Source of the DNA: a virus
DNA length: 36,680 bases
Virus record (IMG/VR): IMGVR_UViG_3300010354_016967
Location: 1 to 36,680 of that record
Strand: one strand, 5' to 3'
The position numbers and the translations under genes were made by a program. Every line of letters starts with the position of its first letter. Position 1 is the first letter of the stretch. Below, one piece after another: positions 7,543 to 14,707 of this stretch. The notes below the pieces were generated by a model. It made no database searches. It worked only from the letters and a program-made list of their open reading frames with translations, and was not told where the DNA came from.

Positions 7543-7684
7543 GGTCTGCCCTCCATACAATCAGTTTTGTTTCTCTATCCACACTAAAAACTTCACCGCC
7601 GTGTATAACTTTATACACTTCGGCGCACTCACGAATATAAAAGTAGAAACGTTGACCACTGGCCGTTATTAATACGTATTTCAT
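7520..7684 (-). CDS. Hypothetical small protein
   Basis: 54 residues from the ATG at 7684, which has AGGAG six bases upstream. The longer reading to 7723 would run through a rho-independent terminator and is rejected. The protein is beta-rich (KYVLITASGQRFYFYI, EVFSVDRETKLIVW) with no motif I recognise. It lies just after the terminator of the preceding unit, so its transcription needs read-through or an unseen promoter. Confidence 0.55.
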   Translation of the reverse strand: MKYVLITASGQRFYFYIRECAEVYKVIHGGEVFSVDRETKLIVWRADHARAKYG

Positions 7685-7697
7685 AAGTGCTCCTAGG

Positions 7698-7721
7698 AAA
7701 AAAGAGAGGCCCGAAGGCCTC
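7698..7721 (-). terminator. Rho-independent terminator after the 74-residue small gene
   Basis: On the - strand a GAGGCC stem (7721-7716), a TTCG loop (7715-7712) and GGCCTC (7711-7706) are followed by TC and six T residues (7703-7698). This is a textbook intrinsic terminator, 20 bases after the stop of the small gene at 7742. Confidence 0.9.
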
Positions 7722-7741
7722 AATATGTAGGCTGCTACATT

Positions 7742-7966
7742 TTAACGCTTGAATACACGAGTAACATAATAATAGGCATTTGCATAGGTAATTTCAAGCT
7801 CTTTTGCAATCAAACGTGCAATTTCTCCATTACCTTTATCGGTATTAGCTTCAAACAGCATAAGCGCTGCAGACTTTTTACCGTTTTTGGTAGAAGAGAT
7901 TTTTGTAGGATTAGTTTTAGTAACAGAGCTTACAGCAACAACTGGGTTTTCAACAGTTTGCAACAT
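7742..7966 (-). CDS. Small basic DNA-binding-like protein, own transcription unit
   Basis: 74 residues. The first 30 are a low-complexity, lysine/threonine-rich tail; the rest (KSAALMLFEANTDKGNGEIA onward) looks like a compact helix-turn-helix ending NAYYYVTRVFKR. A helix-turn-helix role is inferred from helix spacing and charge, not from a firm family match. It has its own promoter (8016-8044), a leader shared with the gene at 14366-14623, a ribosome site AAAGGA, and its own terminator (7698-7721). It is therefore a monocistronic unit, probably well expressed and perhaps autoregulated. Confidence 0.65.
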   Translation of the reverse strand: MLQTVENPVVAVSSVTKTNPTKISSTKNGKKSAALMLFEANTDKGNGEIARLIAKELEITYANAYYYVTRVFKR

Positions 7967-7973
7967 AATAAAG

Positions 7974-7992
7974 TCCTTTCAAAGTTAAACAA
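7974..7992 (-). promoter_or_regulatory. Shared 19-base leader with CTTTGAAAG palindrome (copy B)
   Basis: The - strand reads TTGTTTAACTTTGAAAGGA. It matches the leader at 14630-14648 at 17 of 19 positions and contains the 9-base palindrome CTTTGAAAG, overlapping the ribosome binding site AAAGGA. A small stem (CTGAA-TCG-TTCAG, 7996-8008) lies just upstream in the same untranslated region. It could be an operator or a translational control site. Confidence 0.5.
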
Positions 7993-8015
7993 ATACTGAA
8001 CGATTCAGCTTGAAC

Positions 8016-8044
8016 ATTTTACTAAAACTTCATTAAACGGTCAA
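8016..8044 (-). promoter_or_regulatory. Candidate sigma70-type promoter for the 74-residue small gene
   Basis: On the - strand, -35 TTGACC (8044-8039), a 17-base spacer and -10 TAAAAT (8021-8016). The predicted start is near 8009, giving an untranslated leader of about 43 bases. It overlaps the last codons of the exonuclease gene that ends at 8033. Confidence 0.65.
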
Positions 8045-8701
8045 CAACCGGTCGTGATAATTACTAAAAAAGTTCTTAACATCTCTAATGTATTTGGATG
8101 TATGATCAATAAACACTTGCAGACCATCATTATCTGTTGCTATCATAATACAAATTTGTGGGCACCACACACCTTCCCTCTCATGCAACATAATAGCATA
8201 CGCTGCACACTGGTAGAAGTAATTGAGAATCCATTCTTTTTCTTTCAGTTTGCGTGATGTCTTAAAGTCTGCAACAGTACGTATCCCATGTATACGAGCA
8301 ATCAGATCACACGTACCAGCAGTCTTTAACTCATCGGAATACATTTGAAGCTCACTAGCATACACAACATCACACCAACTATCCAAATACGTTTTGATAG
8401 ACTTAAAGGTCTCAATATTGACAGGCATTGCACCTTTTGCCCAGTCTGGATCGTTGGCAACGTACTTTTCACAAAGTAAGTGGACGGCAGTACCACGACG
8501 AGATGCTTGTGTGGTTATCTTCTGCGCTTCCTCATGACCAATACTGTTACGCCATTGTTGAATAGCGTCTTTGTTCATTGAAGAAAGAACTGTAGTAACG
8601 GAGGGGTACTTGTTACCATCAGGAGTCAGATAGTGTCTCTTACCGTCCACCATGACACGTTCAAGTTTATGATCTTTGAACGTGTTTTCAATTTTAAACA
8701 T
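8033..8701 (-). CDS. PD-(D/E)XK exonuclease (RecB/Cas4-like phage type)
   Basis: 222 residues. The nuclease core is visible as GTAVHLLCEKYV (conserved histidine), GTCDLIARI (metal-binding D) and VADFKTSRK (D-x-K), then a YQCAAYAIML helix with the conserved Q and Y. This order (H, D, D-x-K, Q-xxx-Y) is that of RecB-family PD-(D/E)XK nucleases such as phage exonucleases and Cas4. There is no iron-sulphur cysteine cluster, so it is not a Cas4. It sits directly after phoH (ATG adjoining its stop). A role in degrading host DNA or in processing recombination ends is likely. Confidence 0.8.
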   Translation of the reverse strand: MFKIENTFKDHKLERVMVDGKRHYLTPDGNKYPSVTTVLSSMNKDAIQQWRNSIGHEEAQKITTQASRRGTAVHLLCEKYVANDPDWAKGAMPVNIETFKSIKTYLDSWCDVVYASELQMYSDELKTAGTCDLIARIHGIRTVADFKTSRKLKEKEWILNYFYQCAAYAIMLHEREGVWCPQICIMIATDNDGLQVFIDHTSKYIRDVKNFFSNYHDRLLTV

Positions 8702-9430
8702 TTAATCCTCTACGGCCATAATAAGTGCTTTAACAAAGTCTGAACGGACGATGTCGCTATGCATGAAGGTTGTTACATCGAACCACGAAGGCATCTTCTG
8801 TGCTACGCCCATAAACCAGTCATAACAACTTTTTTCACGTCTACCATCTAAATCTGTTTGCTTTGTGTCACCGCAAATGATTAGACGAGTGTTTGTACCT
8901 GTCCTTGTTAGTACACTATACAATTCATGTGCTGTCATAGACTGAAACTCATCAACAATGACTACAGCATTCTCTAGTGTAATACCACGAACATATGACG
9001 TGGTAATAAACTCGACCATATTCTTCTTTGTGAGAATATCCCATGCTGTACCATTCTCACACAAATCATTGAAGATTTGTTTGTATGGAATAGTATACAC
9101 TTCTGACTTCTCTTGAAGTGTTCCAGGCAAGTGACCCATGTCCCTTGTCGGAACCGCACTACGCACTACAACAATCTTTTCTACTTGCTTGCCAAGTAAT
9201 TCGTTGAGAGCGAGGTAGGATGCTAAAAAGCTTTTTCCTGTTCCTGCTGATCCCACTGCAACTACATTAGCACCTCGAGCAAACGCTTCTATCATATTCT
9301 GCTGGGCCCATGTCATGGGTGTAATATGACGTACCTTTAAAAACTCTTTGCTATTAGGCATCCGGCGTCTGCGTTCCTTTTTGTTAGGAAGGAATCCTGT
9401 ATCATTGGCATATGCAAGTTTAACGTTCAA
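8702..9430 (-). CDS. phoH: PhoH-like P-loop ATPase
   Basis: 242 residues starting at a TTG (9430); AAGGAG lies exactly eight bases upstream and no ATG occurs before residue 24, so the rare start is well supported. Walker A GSAGTGKS is at 60-67, and Walker B VVIVDEFQ and the GDTKQTDLDGR motif follow, all characteristic of the PhoH ATPase/helicase-like family. PhoH genes are very common in marine phages; the family is linked to phosphate regulons and RNA metabolism, but the phage role is unsettled. It is followed immediately by the exonuclease gene. Confidence 0.9.
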   Translation of the reverse strand: MNVKLAYANDTGFLPNKKERRRRMPNSKEFLKVRHITPMTWAQQNMIEAFARGANVVAVGSAGTGKSFLASYLALNELLGKQVEKIVVVRSAVPTRDMGHLPGTLQEKSEVYTIPYKQIFNDLCENGTAWDILTKKNMVEFITTSYVRGITLENAVVIVDEFQSMTAHELYSVLTRTGTNTRLIICGDTKQTDLDGRREKSCYDWFMGVAQKMPSWFDVTTFMHSDIVRSDFVKALIMAVED

Positions 9431-9445
9431 TTGTAATTCTCCTTA

Positions 9446-9685
9446 TTAGAACGTGTTGATTGTGCTACGCGTAAAACGCTTGTCGTGCTTACTCCTTATT
9501 TCTTTTAAAACGTCACGGAACCCTGCATCTGGTTTCTTTTCAGTACCGGAATAATTAAACGCAGGGGCTGAGATGACCTGTTCTATGTCAGGATTCTCCG
9601 CTAAGTATTGTTCTTTAGCAGAAATTGACATAAACTTATCAAAATGTTCGTCGGTCTTCTTATTACGGAAGGCGTACGTTGGCAT
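9446..9685 (-). CDS. FmdB-like small phage protein without zinc cysteines
   Basis: 79 residues. The start MPTYAFRNKKTDEHFDKFMS resembles the FmdB regulatory-protein N-terminus (MPTYxYxCxxCGxxF), but the cysteines that bind zinc in that family are gone. The middle is acidic and the C-terminus basic. Relatives occur in T4-like marine phages as far as I recall. TAATG overlap with the upstream gene suggests coupling. Confidence 0.62.
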   Translation of the reverse strand: MPTYAFRNKKTDEHFDKFMSISAKEQYLAENPDIEQVISAPAFNYSGTEKKPDAGFRDVLKEIRSKHDKRFTRSTINTF

Positions 9686-10062
9686 TACTTTTTCTTTTTA
9701 GGCTGAGCGCTCATAACAACGGCTTTAGGAGCACGTGGTTTACGAGTTTTCTTTTCTTTTACAATCTCTACTGCAGGCGCAGGTTTCGCTGTTGGGAATG
9801 GCCAGTGTGTGCTGTTAGCAGCAGGTGCAGCTGGTTCACTCTGATAGCGCACAACAGGGGTCACTGTTTCCTTGACGCTAGTAACAACCGGTGGAACAAA
9901 CATTGGTGTTACAGGCGGTGGTTCTGCCTGTAGCCCTGTTTCTGTTACAGGTGGTGGTTCCGGTAGCTTAGCCTTTTCTGTGGCTGCTCGTACAGGACCA
10001 TCAAGAGGATGTGGTCCTTCTGTGTTTTTTGGTTTGAATAGGTTCTTTAAAAAATTAAACAT
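9685..10062 (-). CDS. Proline/alanine-rich low-complexity protein
   Basis: 125 residues. A short basic amphipathic start (FNFLKNLFKPK) leads into a long proline-, valine- and alanine-rich segment with repeated EPPPVT, then a strongly basic tail (KEKKTRKPRAPK, QPKKKK). It is probably disordered, with possible membrane contact at the N-terminus and nucleic-acid contact at the C-terminus. The ribosome site GAGGAGAACCC is strong. No family assigned. Confidence 0.58.
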   Translation of the reverse strand: MFNFLKNLFKPKNTEGPHPLDGPVRAATEKAKLPEPPPVTETGLQAEPPPVTPMFVPPVVTSVKETVTPVVRYQSEPAAPAANSTHWPFPTAKPAPAVEIVKEKKTRKPRAPKAVVMSAQPKKKK

Positions 10063-10071
10063 GGGTTCTCC

Positions 10072-10257
10072 TCAATAGTCATCAATGGTTGCTAGTTTTT
10101 GATAATCCTTTGAACGTAGAGCTCTATCTAAGTTCTTCATTATTTTTTTGTCTTGTAGGTTCTTCTGAGCCTTGAACTGATGTCTTGTTTTATCTTCGCG
10201 ATCAAATGTTTTAGAAAGATCTGAATATTTACGCTGTTTGGACACTTTGAGTTTCAC
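10072..10257 (-). CDS. Small basic helical protein
   Basis: 61 residues if it starts at the GTG at 10257, which overlaps the upstream stop as GTGA; the start is uncertain because AAGGAG lies too close to that codon. Almost entirely charged and predicted helical (SKTFDREDKTRHQFKAQKN), ending ATIDDY. No motif recognised. Confidence 0.5.
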   Translation of the reverse strand: MKLKVSKQRKYSDLSKTFDREDKTRHQFKAQKNLQDKKIMKNLDRALRSKDYQKLATIDDY

Positions 10258-10676
10258 TCCTTTTCTTTAACGAGTCCTGGGAAAGCTTGGTTTACCACTT
10301 TTGTGGTAATACCTTTATATGGAATCTTTTTATCTTTGATGCTACAGACCAGTTTGGCATCTTCAGGAAACAGTCCTTCAATAAACTGAATGAAAAGAGT
10401 TTCCCGTTTGAGTGGATGCATATCCGGATATCCACCACCTTTAATGAAGTTGCTTAGTTTCCGGAAATCTCTGTATAGATTTCCTTCTTGGTCTAAATGT
10501 TCCGTTGGCTTGAAGGGAGGAGTTCCACGTGGTAGAATAAACTCTACACGAGGATCAAGAGCATACTGAAGAACAACACGTAATGCAAGTGTATCGTTCT
10601 GTGCTAGGTACTGTGCTCTTTGGTTTGCTGGAAGTTCGGAACAGGTTTTAAGGATTTGAGATATAGCTAGTCGCAT
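10254..10676 (-). CDS. Conserved T4-like phage protein (DUF6433-like)
   Basis: 140 residues. It opens with a helix (QILKTCSELPANQRAQYLAQ), then NDTLALRVVLQYALDPRVEF and LPRGTPPFKP, and ends with a helical part containing KRETLFIQFIEGLFPEDAKL. This pattern matches a protein family conserved in T4-like marine phages, which I recall as DUF6433; the accession should be confirmed. No function is known. It starts at the stop of the RNase H gene (TAATG), so both are probably translated together. Confidence 0.65.
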   Translation of the reverse strand: MRLAISQILKTCSELPANQRAQYLAQNDTLALRVVLQYALDPRVEFILPRGTPPFKPTEHLDQEGNLYRDFRKLSNFIKGGGYPDMHPLKRETLFIQFIEGLFPEDAKLVCSIKDKKIPYKGITTKVVNQAFPGLVKEKE

Positions 10677-11530
10677 TAAAAATCACCAATTGACTCCATG
10701 AGGAGTTTCATCTTATGTTGGATAAAATAATTAAACATCTTATCACGAGGTTTATTGGCTTGCGCTTCGTACTCCGCAAGAATTTCTTGTTTTAACTTTT
10801 CAGGGATAAATGTCAAGTCTATCAATGTCATGTTACGTGACCAATTACGTTGAATCTCACTTGGCAAATCTTCCCATTCTGTACTTAGGATTTCTTCTAT
10901 CTTTGCTTCTCTGAGGGGCTTTTGTCTGATACCTTCAACCAAACAGTTGTCAACAGATAACACATTTGGAATACCATCACCTCTATCGCCACTCAAAACG
11001 AGGTGTTTAATAAACTTTTCTGGATCATTACAGTCAATGTCCTTTTTACGAATAGGATCATATTGTGTAACGTTCCCCCACTGCTGCAATTGAACAAAAT
11101 CTTTGTCTCCACTAAGGATTAGGATCTTGTCTTCATTATTTAGTTCTGAACCAAATTTCATGACGAGCGTGCCAATGACATCATCTGCTTCAGCACCCTC
11201 GACTTGAATAACACGGTAAGGAAAGTTTTCTTTGAGTTCGGCTTTTACTTGATTGAGAGTGTCAAAGAGAGCAGGCCAATCAATGTTGGATTTTTCCCTG
11301 TATGCTTTGCGATTTGCTTTGTAGAAGGGAAAATAATCACGACGCCAATACTTTTTGTCGTCGCATGCAATAATAAGTTCGCCATAGTCACTACCAAATT
11401 TTATCTTTAAAGATCTGATTGTGTTAATAACCATATGACGAACTAAGTCGGGTTGTATAGCATCGGTGTGCTGGCCAACCTGCATCATGATATTAGATAT
11501 CATTACTTGGGATAAATCAAGGAGAATCAT
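10676..11530 (-). CDS. rnh: T4 RNase H-type 5'-3' exonuclease (FEN/PIN fold)
   Basis: 284 residues, close to T4 RnH (305). Acidic metal ligands are seen in GAEADDVIG and LSGDKDFVQL, and the helix-hairpin region in HLVLSGDRGDGIPNVL. The N-terminus (ILLDLSQVMISNIMMQVG) is typical of T4 RnH relatives. In T4 this enzyme removes RNA primers and nearby DNA from lagging-strand fragments. It has its own promoter (11561-11589). No good ribosome site is visible; a short hairpin (11542-11559) lies in its leader. Confidence 0.88.
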   Translation of the reverse strand: MILLDLSQVMISNIMMQVGQHTDAIQPDLVRHMVINTIRSLKIKFGSDYGELIIACDDKKYWRRDYFPFYKANRKAYREKSNIDWPALFDTLNQVKAELKENFPYRVIQVEGAEADDVIGTLVMKFGSELNNEDKILILSGDKDFVQLQQWGNVTQYDPIRKKDIDCNDPEKFIKHLVLSGDRGDGIPNVLSVDNCLVEGIRQKPLREAKIEEILSTEWEDLPSEIQRNWSRNMTLIDLTFIPEKLKQEILAEYEAQANKPRDKMFNYFIQHKMKLLMESIGDF

Positions 11531-11541
11531 AATAGTAGGTT

Positions 11542-11559
11542 AAAGAGTTTTGACTCTTT
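11542..11559 (-). promoter_or_regulatory. Leader hairpin upstream of RNase H
   Basis: On the - strand AAAGAGT pairs with ACTCTTT around a CAAA loop. It lies between the promoter at 11561-11589 and the start codon at 11530. The predicted transcription start (about 11554) falls inside the first arm, so only longer transcripts would form the full stem. No T-run follows, so it is not a terminator. Confidence 0.5.
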
Positions 11560-11560
11560 G

Positions 11561-11589
11561 ATTGTAACCGTTTCCTTTCTCAAAGTCAA
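11561..11589 (-). promoter_or_regulatory. Candidate sigma70-type promoter for RNase H operon
   Basis: On the - strand, -35 TTGACT (11589-11584), a 17-base spacer and -10 TACAAT (11566-11561), one mismatch from consensus in each box. The -35 overlaps the stop of the glycosyltransferase gene. It would drive RNase H and the genes down to phoH and the exonuclease. Confidence 0.72.
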
Positions 11590-12581
11590 CCAACGCGATA
11601 ATGAAACACTTCCCCACTACTTAGCTTTCGACTTTCAGCATCAGGATATTTTTGTTTTAGGTTTTGAAGAAGATCAATCCAAACAGCAGTAATACGTTGC
11701 CACGAGTAACGTAGGTTAGCATAGCTGCTTTGAATTCCTGTGAGCTTGTCTACTACATCATCATTACGATGTTTAATCACGTTTTCCAACTGAGCATGCA
11801 GCATCTGCGCATGATCATTAGGATTGTCCTGCCATTGATACATCATGGTTGTTCCACCAGCTGTCTCATAGAGAGCAGCAAAGTTGGGATGCACACAAAC
11901 ACATTTTGCACTCATTGCTTCCATCAGACTCAAACAAGACGTCTCCGCCCAGATAGAAGGATATGCAAACACATGAGCTTCAGCAACTGCTTTCCGTACT
12001 TCATCATTTGAAACTGTGCCACGGTAGTTGATTTGTGGGTGCTGTTTACACGTCTCAAACAATTCCTCATATTGCTTGTCACGTTGCTCCCATCCATAAA
12101 TTTTAAAGCTGGAATACACATCAAGCTCGAGGAAGTCATACTTCTCTGCTAGCTTGGTAAACACCGGTACAAGAATCTCTAAACCACGATGAGGTGTAGT
12201 GTGGTAGATAATTTTAAATTTATCCTTTGGTTTATTAATGATATCATCTGAGATCGGTTCAATAGCATTTTCAATCACGATAAACTTGCTATATGGAATC
12301 CGATAGAACGCAGCAAACTGTTGCATCTGCCAGTTAGATACACAAACAAGTTGATGGAACTTTTCATGTCCACCGTTTTTCAGATGATCACATTCGGGGT
12401 CTCCAGGTAGATCATGAAGCCATAGTACACGAATCTTGCTATCATTCAGTTCTCTTACACGTGAAGGAATAATTTGAAAGTCTTCAACAAGAGCAGGATC
12501 AAGTCTCTTCTCCAGCCCTTCACGCATTAGTTCTGTACCACCTTTTGAGTTCTTAGAAATCTCATTTACATCAAAGCCCAT
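11586..12581 (-). CDS. GT4-like glycosyltransferase
   Basis: 331 residues from the ATG at 12581, nine bases after AAGGA; a TTG at 12590 is in frame but touches the ribosome site. The C-terminal domain has the GT-B nucleotide-sugar signature of family 4: a conserved glutamate pair in AETSCLSLMEAMSAKCVCV (E-x7-E), preceded by AEAHVFAYPSIW. The N-terminal GGTELM and LWLHDLPGD patches fit the acceptor domain. Family 4 enzymes are retaining transferases using nucleotide sugars. It overlaps the epimerase gene by 11 bases, so the two likely supply one pathway, such as glycosylation of virion protein or DNA. Confidence 0.82.
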   Translation of the reverse strand: MGFDVNEISKNSKGGTELMREGLEKRLDPALVEDFQIIPSRVRELNDSKIRVLWLHDLPGDPECDHLKNGGHEKFHQLVCVSNWQMQQFAAFYRIPYSKFIVIENAIEPISDDIINKPKDKFKIIYHTTPHRGLEILVPVFTKLAEKYDFLELDVYSSFKIYGWEQRDKQYEELFETCKQHPQINYRGTVSNDEVRKAVAEAHVFAYPSIWAETSCLSLMEAMSAKCVCVHPNFAALYETAGGTTMMYQWQDNPNDHAQMLHAQLENVIKHRNDDVVDKLTGIQSSYANLRYSWQRITAVWIDLLQNLKQKYPDAESRKLSSGEVFHYRVG

Positions 12582-13503
12582 GTGTACCAATCCTTTTAAA
12601 GTGTTCCCACGTTGAAGTTATAGTTTGTTCTAAATTATATTTGTAATTGAATCCCTGTTTGATAAACAAATCAGGATTTGCTGTTAGATGATGCAAGTCA
12701 CCCGGACGACGTTCGCCTATTTTAAAGTGTACTTTAGTACCGGTGTACATATTAAAGTTATCGATCATTTCATATACTGAGAGTCCGTGCTTTGTGCCGA
12801 GGTTGTACGTGCCATAGACTTTGTTTTGTGCGGCAAACAGTTGCGCACGGCAGATATCACGTACATCAACATAGTCCCTAATGCATGTACCATCACGAGT
12901 GGTATAATCATTACCATAAACAGTAACGGGATTACCAGTAAGCGCAGCCCAACATATCCGAGAAAGAAGATGTGTGTCAAATAAATCCTCACCTTTGTCA
13001 TTATGAGCTCCTGCAACGTTAAAAAATCTGAAGTTGGTTACCTTTATGCCATAATGCGTACTCATATTGAGAACTTCTTCACACCGTAATTTACTTCTTC
13101 CATACACAGTTAAAGGATCTGTTCTATCCTTTTCGGTAAGTGGTTGTTCAAACACACTATTAGCATAAACAGCAGCAGTACTCGCAAAGATGATGTGTCC
13201 TTGCCATCCTAACTGAATCAGTTTATGAAGGAAGTTTGTTGTGCGCGAAGTGTTGTTCCACATATACAAAAGTGGGTCTTCGGAATCTGGTCCTACAAGG
13301 CTTGTAGCTGCTAGATGGTAGATTGTGTCTGTGCGATGAAGGTCTATCACATGAATAAAATCAGAGTCATCAAATGATCCCCAATATCCTGGCGTCTTCA
13401 AATCTACGTCACACCGAAGGACATTGGATCCTTGATCTTCGAGCATGTCACAAAGAACGGATCCAATGTATCCAGCTGAACCAGTAACCGCTACATTATT
13501 CAT
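12571..13503 (-). CDS. NAD-dependent sugar epimerase (UDP-glucose 4-epimerase-like)
   Basis: 310 residues from the ATG at 13503 (MNNVAVTG); ten extra in-frame codons lie inside the upstream gene. The extended-SDR Rossmann motif G-x-x-G-x-x-G is GSAGYIG, the catalytic Y-x-x-x-K is YGRSK with an upstream STAAVY serine/threonine, and the C-terminal RRPGDLHHLTANP is typical of GalE-like enzymes. It probably interconverts UDP-hexoses. It lies between the cytidylyltransferase and glycosyltransferase genes with overlaps on both sides. The exact sugar is not certain. Confidence 0.85.
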   Translation of the reverse strand: MNNVAVTGSAGYIGSVLCDMLEDQGSNVLRCDVDLKTPGYWGSFDDSDFIHVIDLHRTDTIYHLAATSLVGPDSEDPLLYMWNNTSRTTNFLHKLIQLGWQGHIIFASTAAVYANSVFEQPLTEKDRTDPLTVYGRSKLRCEEVLNMSTHYGIKVTNFRFFNVAGAHNDKGEDLFDTHLLSRICWAALTGNPVTVYGNDYTTRDGTCIRDYVDVRDICRAQLFAAQNKVYGTYNLGTKHGLSVYEMIDNFNMYTGTKVHFKIGERRPGDLHHLTANPDLFIKQGFNYKYNLEQTITSTWEHFKRIGTHGL

Positions 13504-13993
13504 TTTCTTGTGGTGGACGTGCTGATGGTACAAATGCTTGCTTTTCCCATTGTTCGTACTGTCCTTTCGCTACCCGTCCACGCAGCTCGGTACTACTAAA
13601 TCGATGTGTACGACTATTGAAATGGAACAACATTCCAAGATCCTCACACTCCTTTCTACCAGTGAATGCTTTATCTCTATACTCTTCACCGAGGATACGT
13701 ATATCAATTGGTAGGATCTGCAGGAGGTCAATTAGATCTTGTTCTGTACTGTAGATCAGCACCTCATCTACATGCTTGACAGCCTTCAGTTGAACATATC
13801 GTTCAACGATGGACTGAATCGGCTTGTTCTTAGTGTCAGGTCGATCGATAGTGGGATCTGTTTGTAGGCCACAAATTAGATAGTCACAAACAGCCTTAGC
13901 TTCTTCAAGCATTAGGATATGACCTGCATGTAACAGGTCGAAGGTTGAGCAGGTAAAGCCAACCTTGATAAATTCATTATTACGTTTAATCAT
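13496..13993 (-). CDS. Cytidylyltransferase (glycerol-3-phosphate/TagD-like)
   Basis: 165 residues. GFTCSTFDLLHAGHILML has the HxGH nucleotide-binding motif (HAGH), and RTHRFSSTELR near the C-terminus corresponds to the RTxGISTT motif of the family. The length and layout match glycerol-3-phosphate cytidylyltransferase-like enzymes that activate polyols or sugar phosphates with CTP. It is followed by the epimerase and glycosyltransferase genes, which fits a small nucleotide-sugar cassette. The substrate could also be another phosphorylated alcohol. Confidence 0.82.
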   Translation of the reverse strand: MIKRNNEFIKVGFTCSTFDLLHAGHILMLEEAKAVCDYLICGLQTDPTIDRPDTKNKPIQSIVERYVQLKAVKHVDEVLIYSTEQDLIDLLQILPIDIRILGEEYRDKAFTGRKECEDLGMLFHFNSRTHRFSSTELRGRVAKGQYEQWEKQAFVPSARPPQENE

Positions 13994-14304
13994 TTTGCAA
14001 TATCAATGTCAATTTGAGTTATAGAATCATAGCGAAACGATCGCCATGCACTCTTATCTATATCCCATACAGCACACACTTCTACATTTTCTTGCTTCAC
14101 ACGTTCAGTCGTCTTCTCATGAGGAACAACAACTCCTTCTTGCAAAGTGCAGTTCATCTCACGAAGAGATCCATCTTTCTTTTGAAAGATAACCTTAACA
14201 GGACCCATCCTCAACATTGAAGACATCCATTTACGCATCGCAGTGCGTTCTGTTTCATTAGCTTTTGAATAGTAAGTAGGGTTCATTGCTGTTTCCTCAT
14301 TCAT
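13990..14304 (-). CDS. WYL_2/DUF2693-like Sm-fold small protein
   Basis: 104 residues from the ATG at 14304, six bases after GGAG. The core KVIFQKKDGSLREMNCTLQ and EVCAVWDIDKSAWRSFRYDS matches the small SH3/Sm-like beta-barrel described as WYL_2 (formerly DUF2693). Its function is unknown; related folds bind nucleic acids or small ligands. It starts 17 bases after a strong terminator, so it depends on read-through or another promoter. It overlaps the cytidylyltransferase by four bases. Confidence 0.72.
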   Translation of the reverse strand: MNEETAMNPTYYSKANETERTAMRKWMSSMLRMGPVKVIFQKKDGSLREMNCTLQEGVVVPHEKTTERVKQENVEVCAVWDIDKSAWRSFRYDSITQIDIDIAK

Positions 14305-14320
14305 CATTAACTCCAAATAT

Positions 14321-14344
14321 AAAAAAAGGGACCGAAGTCCCTTT
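14321..14344 (-). terminator. Rho-independent terminator after the 85-residue small gene
   Basis: On the - strand GGGAC (14341-14337), a TTCG loop and GTCCC (14332-14328) are followed by seven T residues (14327-14321); flanking AAA/TTT can lengthen the stem. It has the same TTCG loop as the terminator at 7698-7721. Confidence 0.9.
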
Positions 14345-14365
14345 ATTTTACCTCAGTTAGAGGAT

Positions 14366-14623
14366 TTAGGCAAGGCCCAAAGCCATTGCACGATAACCAG
14401 CTGCAATCACACGACGTGAAGGAGTACCGGTTTTGAACCGCGTAACACGGTTTCCACGGCTGTCTTTACCAACGTTAGCATATACAGGAAATCCATCTTC
14501 AAGACGGAGTTGGCTAATAACTTTGGTAGGCGAAGCAATCTTAAACTGAGCACGAATCTGCTTAGAAGTAAGACGAGCACCAGTTTCGAAAGCCAAACGC
14601 AGTTTTTCTTTTTGAGTCATCAT
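14366..14623 (-). CDS. Small winged-helix-like DNA-binding protein, own transcription unit
   Basis: 85 residues from the ATG at 14623 (an adjacent in-frame ATG at 14620 is also possible), seven bases after AAAGGA; an upstream TTG is rejected. The pattern LTSKQIRAQFKIASPTKVIS followed by a beta wing (FPVYANVGKD...RVTRFKTG) reads as a helix-turn-helix with wing, and the tail RRVIAAGYRAMALGL is helical. I recall many relatives in marine phages. It has its own promoter (14679-14707), a leader shared with the gene at 7742-7966, and its own terminator. DNA binding and autoregulation are inferred. Confidence 0.72.
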   Translation of the reverse strand: MMTQKEKLRLAFETGARLTSKQIRAQFKIASPTKVISQLRLEDGFPVYANVGKDSRGNRVTRFKTGTPSRRVIAAGYRAMALGLA

Positions 14624-14629
14624 ATAATT

Positions 14630-14648
14630 TCCTTTCAAAGGTTAACAA
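14630..14648 (-). promoter_or_regulatory. Shared 19-base leader with CCTTTGAAAGG palindrome (copy A)
   Basis: The - strand reads TTGTTAACCTTTGAAAGGA, 17 of 19 identical to the copy at 7974-7992. The palindrome CCTTTGAAAGG overlaps the ribosome binding site. Upstream in the same leader GTTGTTA occurs twice in tandem (about 14656-14670). It may be an operator or a translational control site. Confidence 0.5.
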
Positions 14649-14678
14649 AAAAACAACTAACAACTAACAACAGAGACA

Positions 14679-14707
14679 AGTATAAAACATTACAAAACAG
14701 AAGTCAA
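14679..14707 (-). promoter_or_regulatory. Strong candidate sigma70-type promoter for the 85-residue small gene
   Basis: On the - strand, -35 TTGACT (14707-14702), an exact 17-base spacer, and -10 TATACT (14684-14679), one mismatch from consensus in each box. The predicted start is near 14672, giving a leader of about 50 bases. It lies in the gap just after the gene at 14710-14907. Confidence 0.8.
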
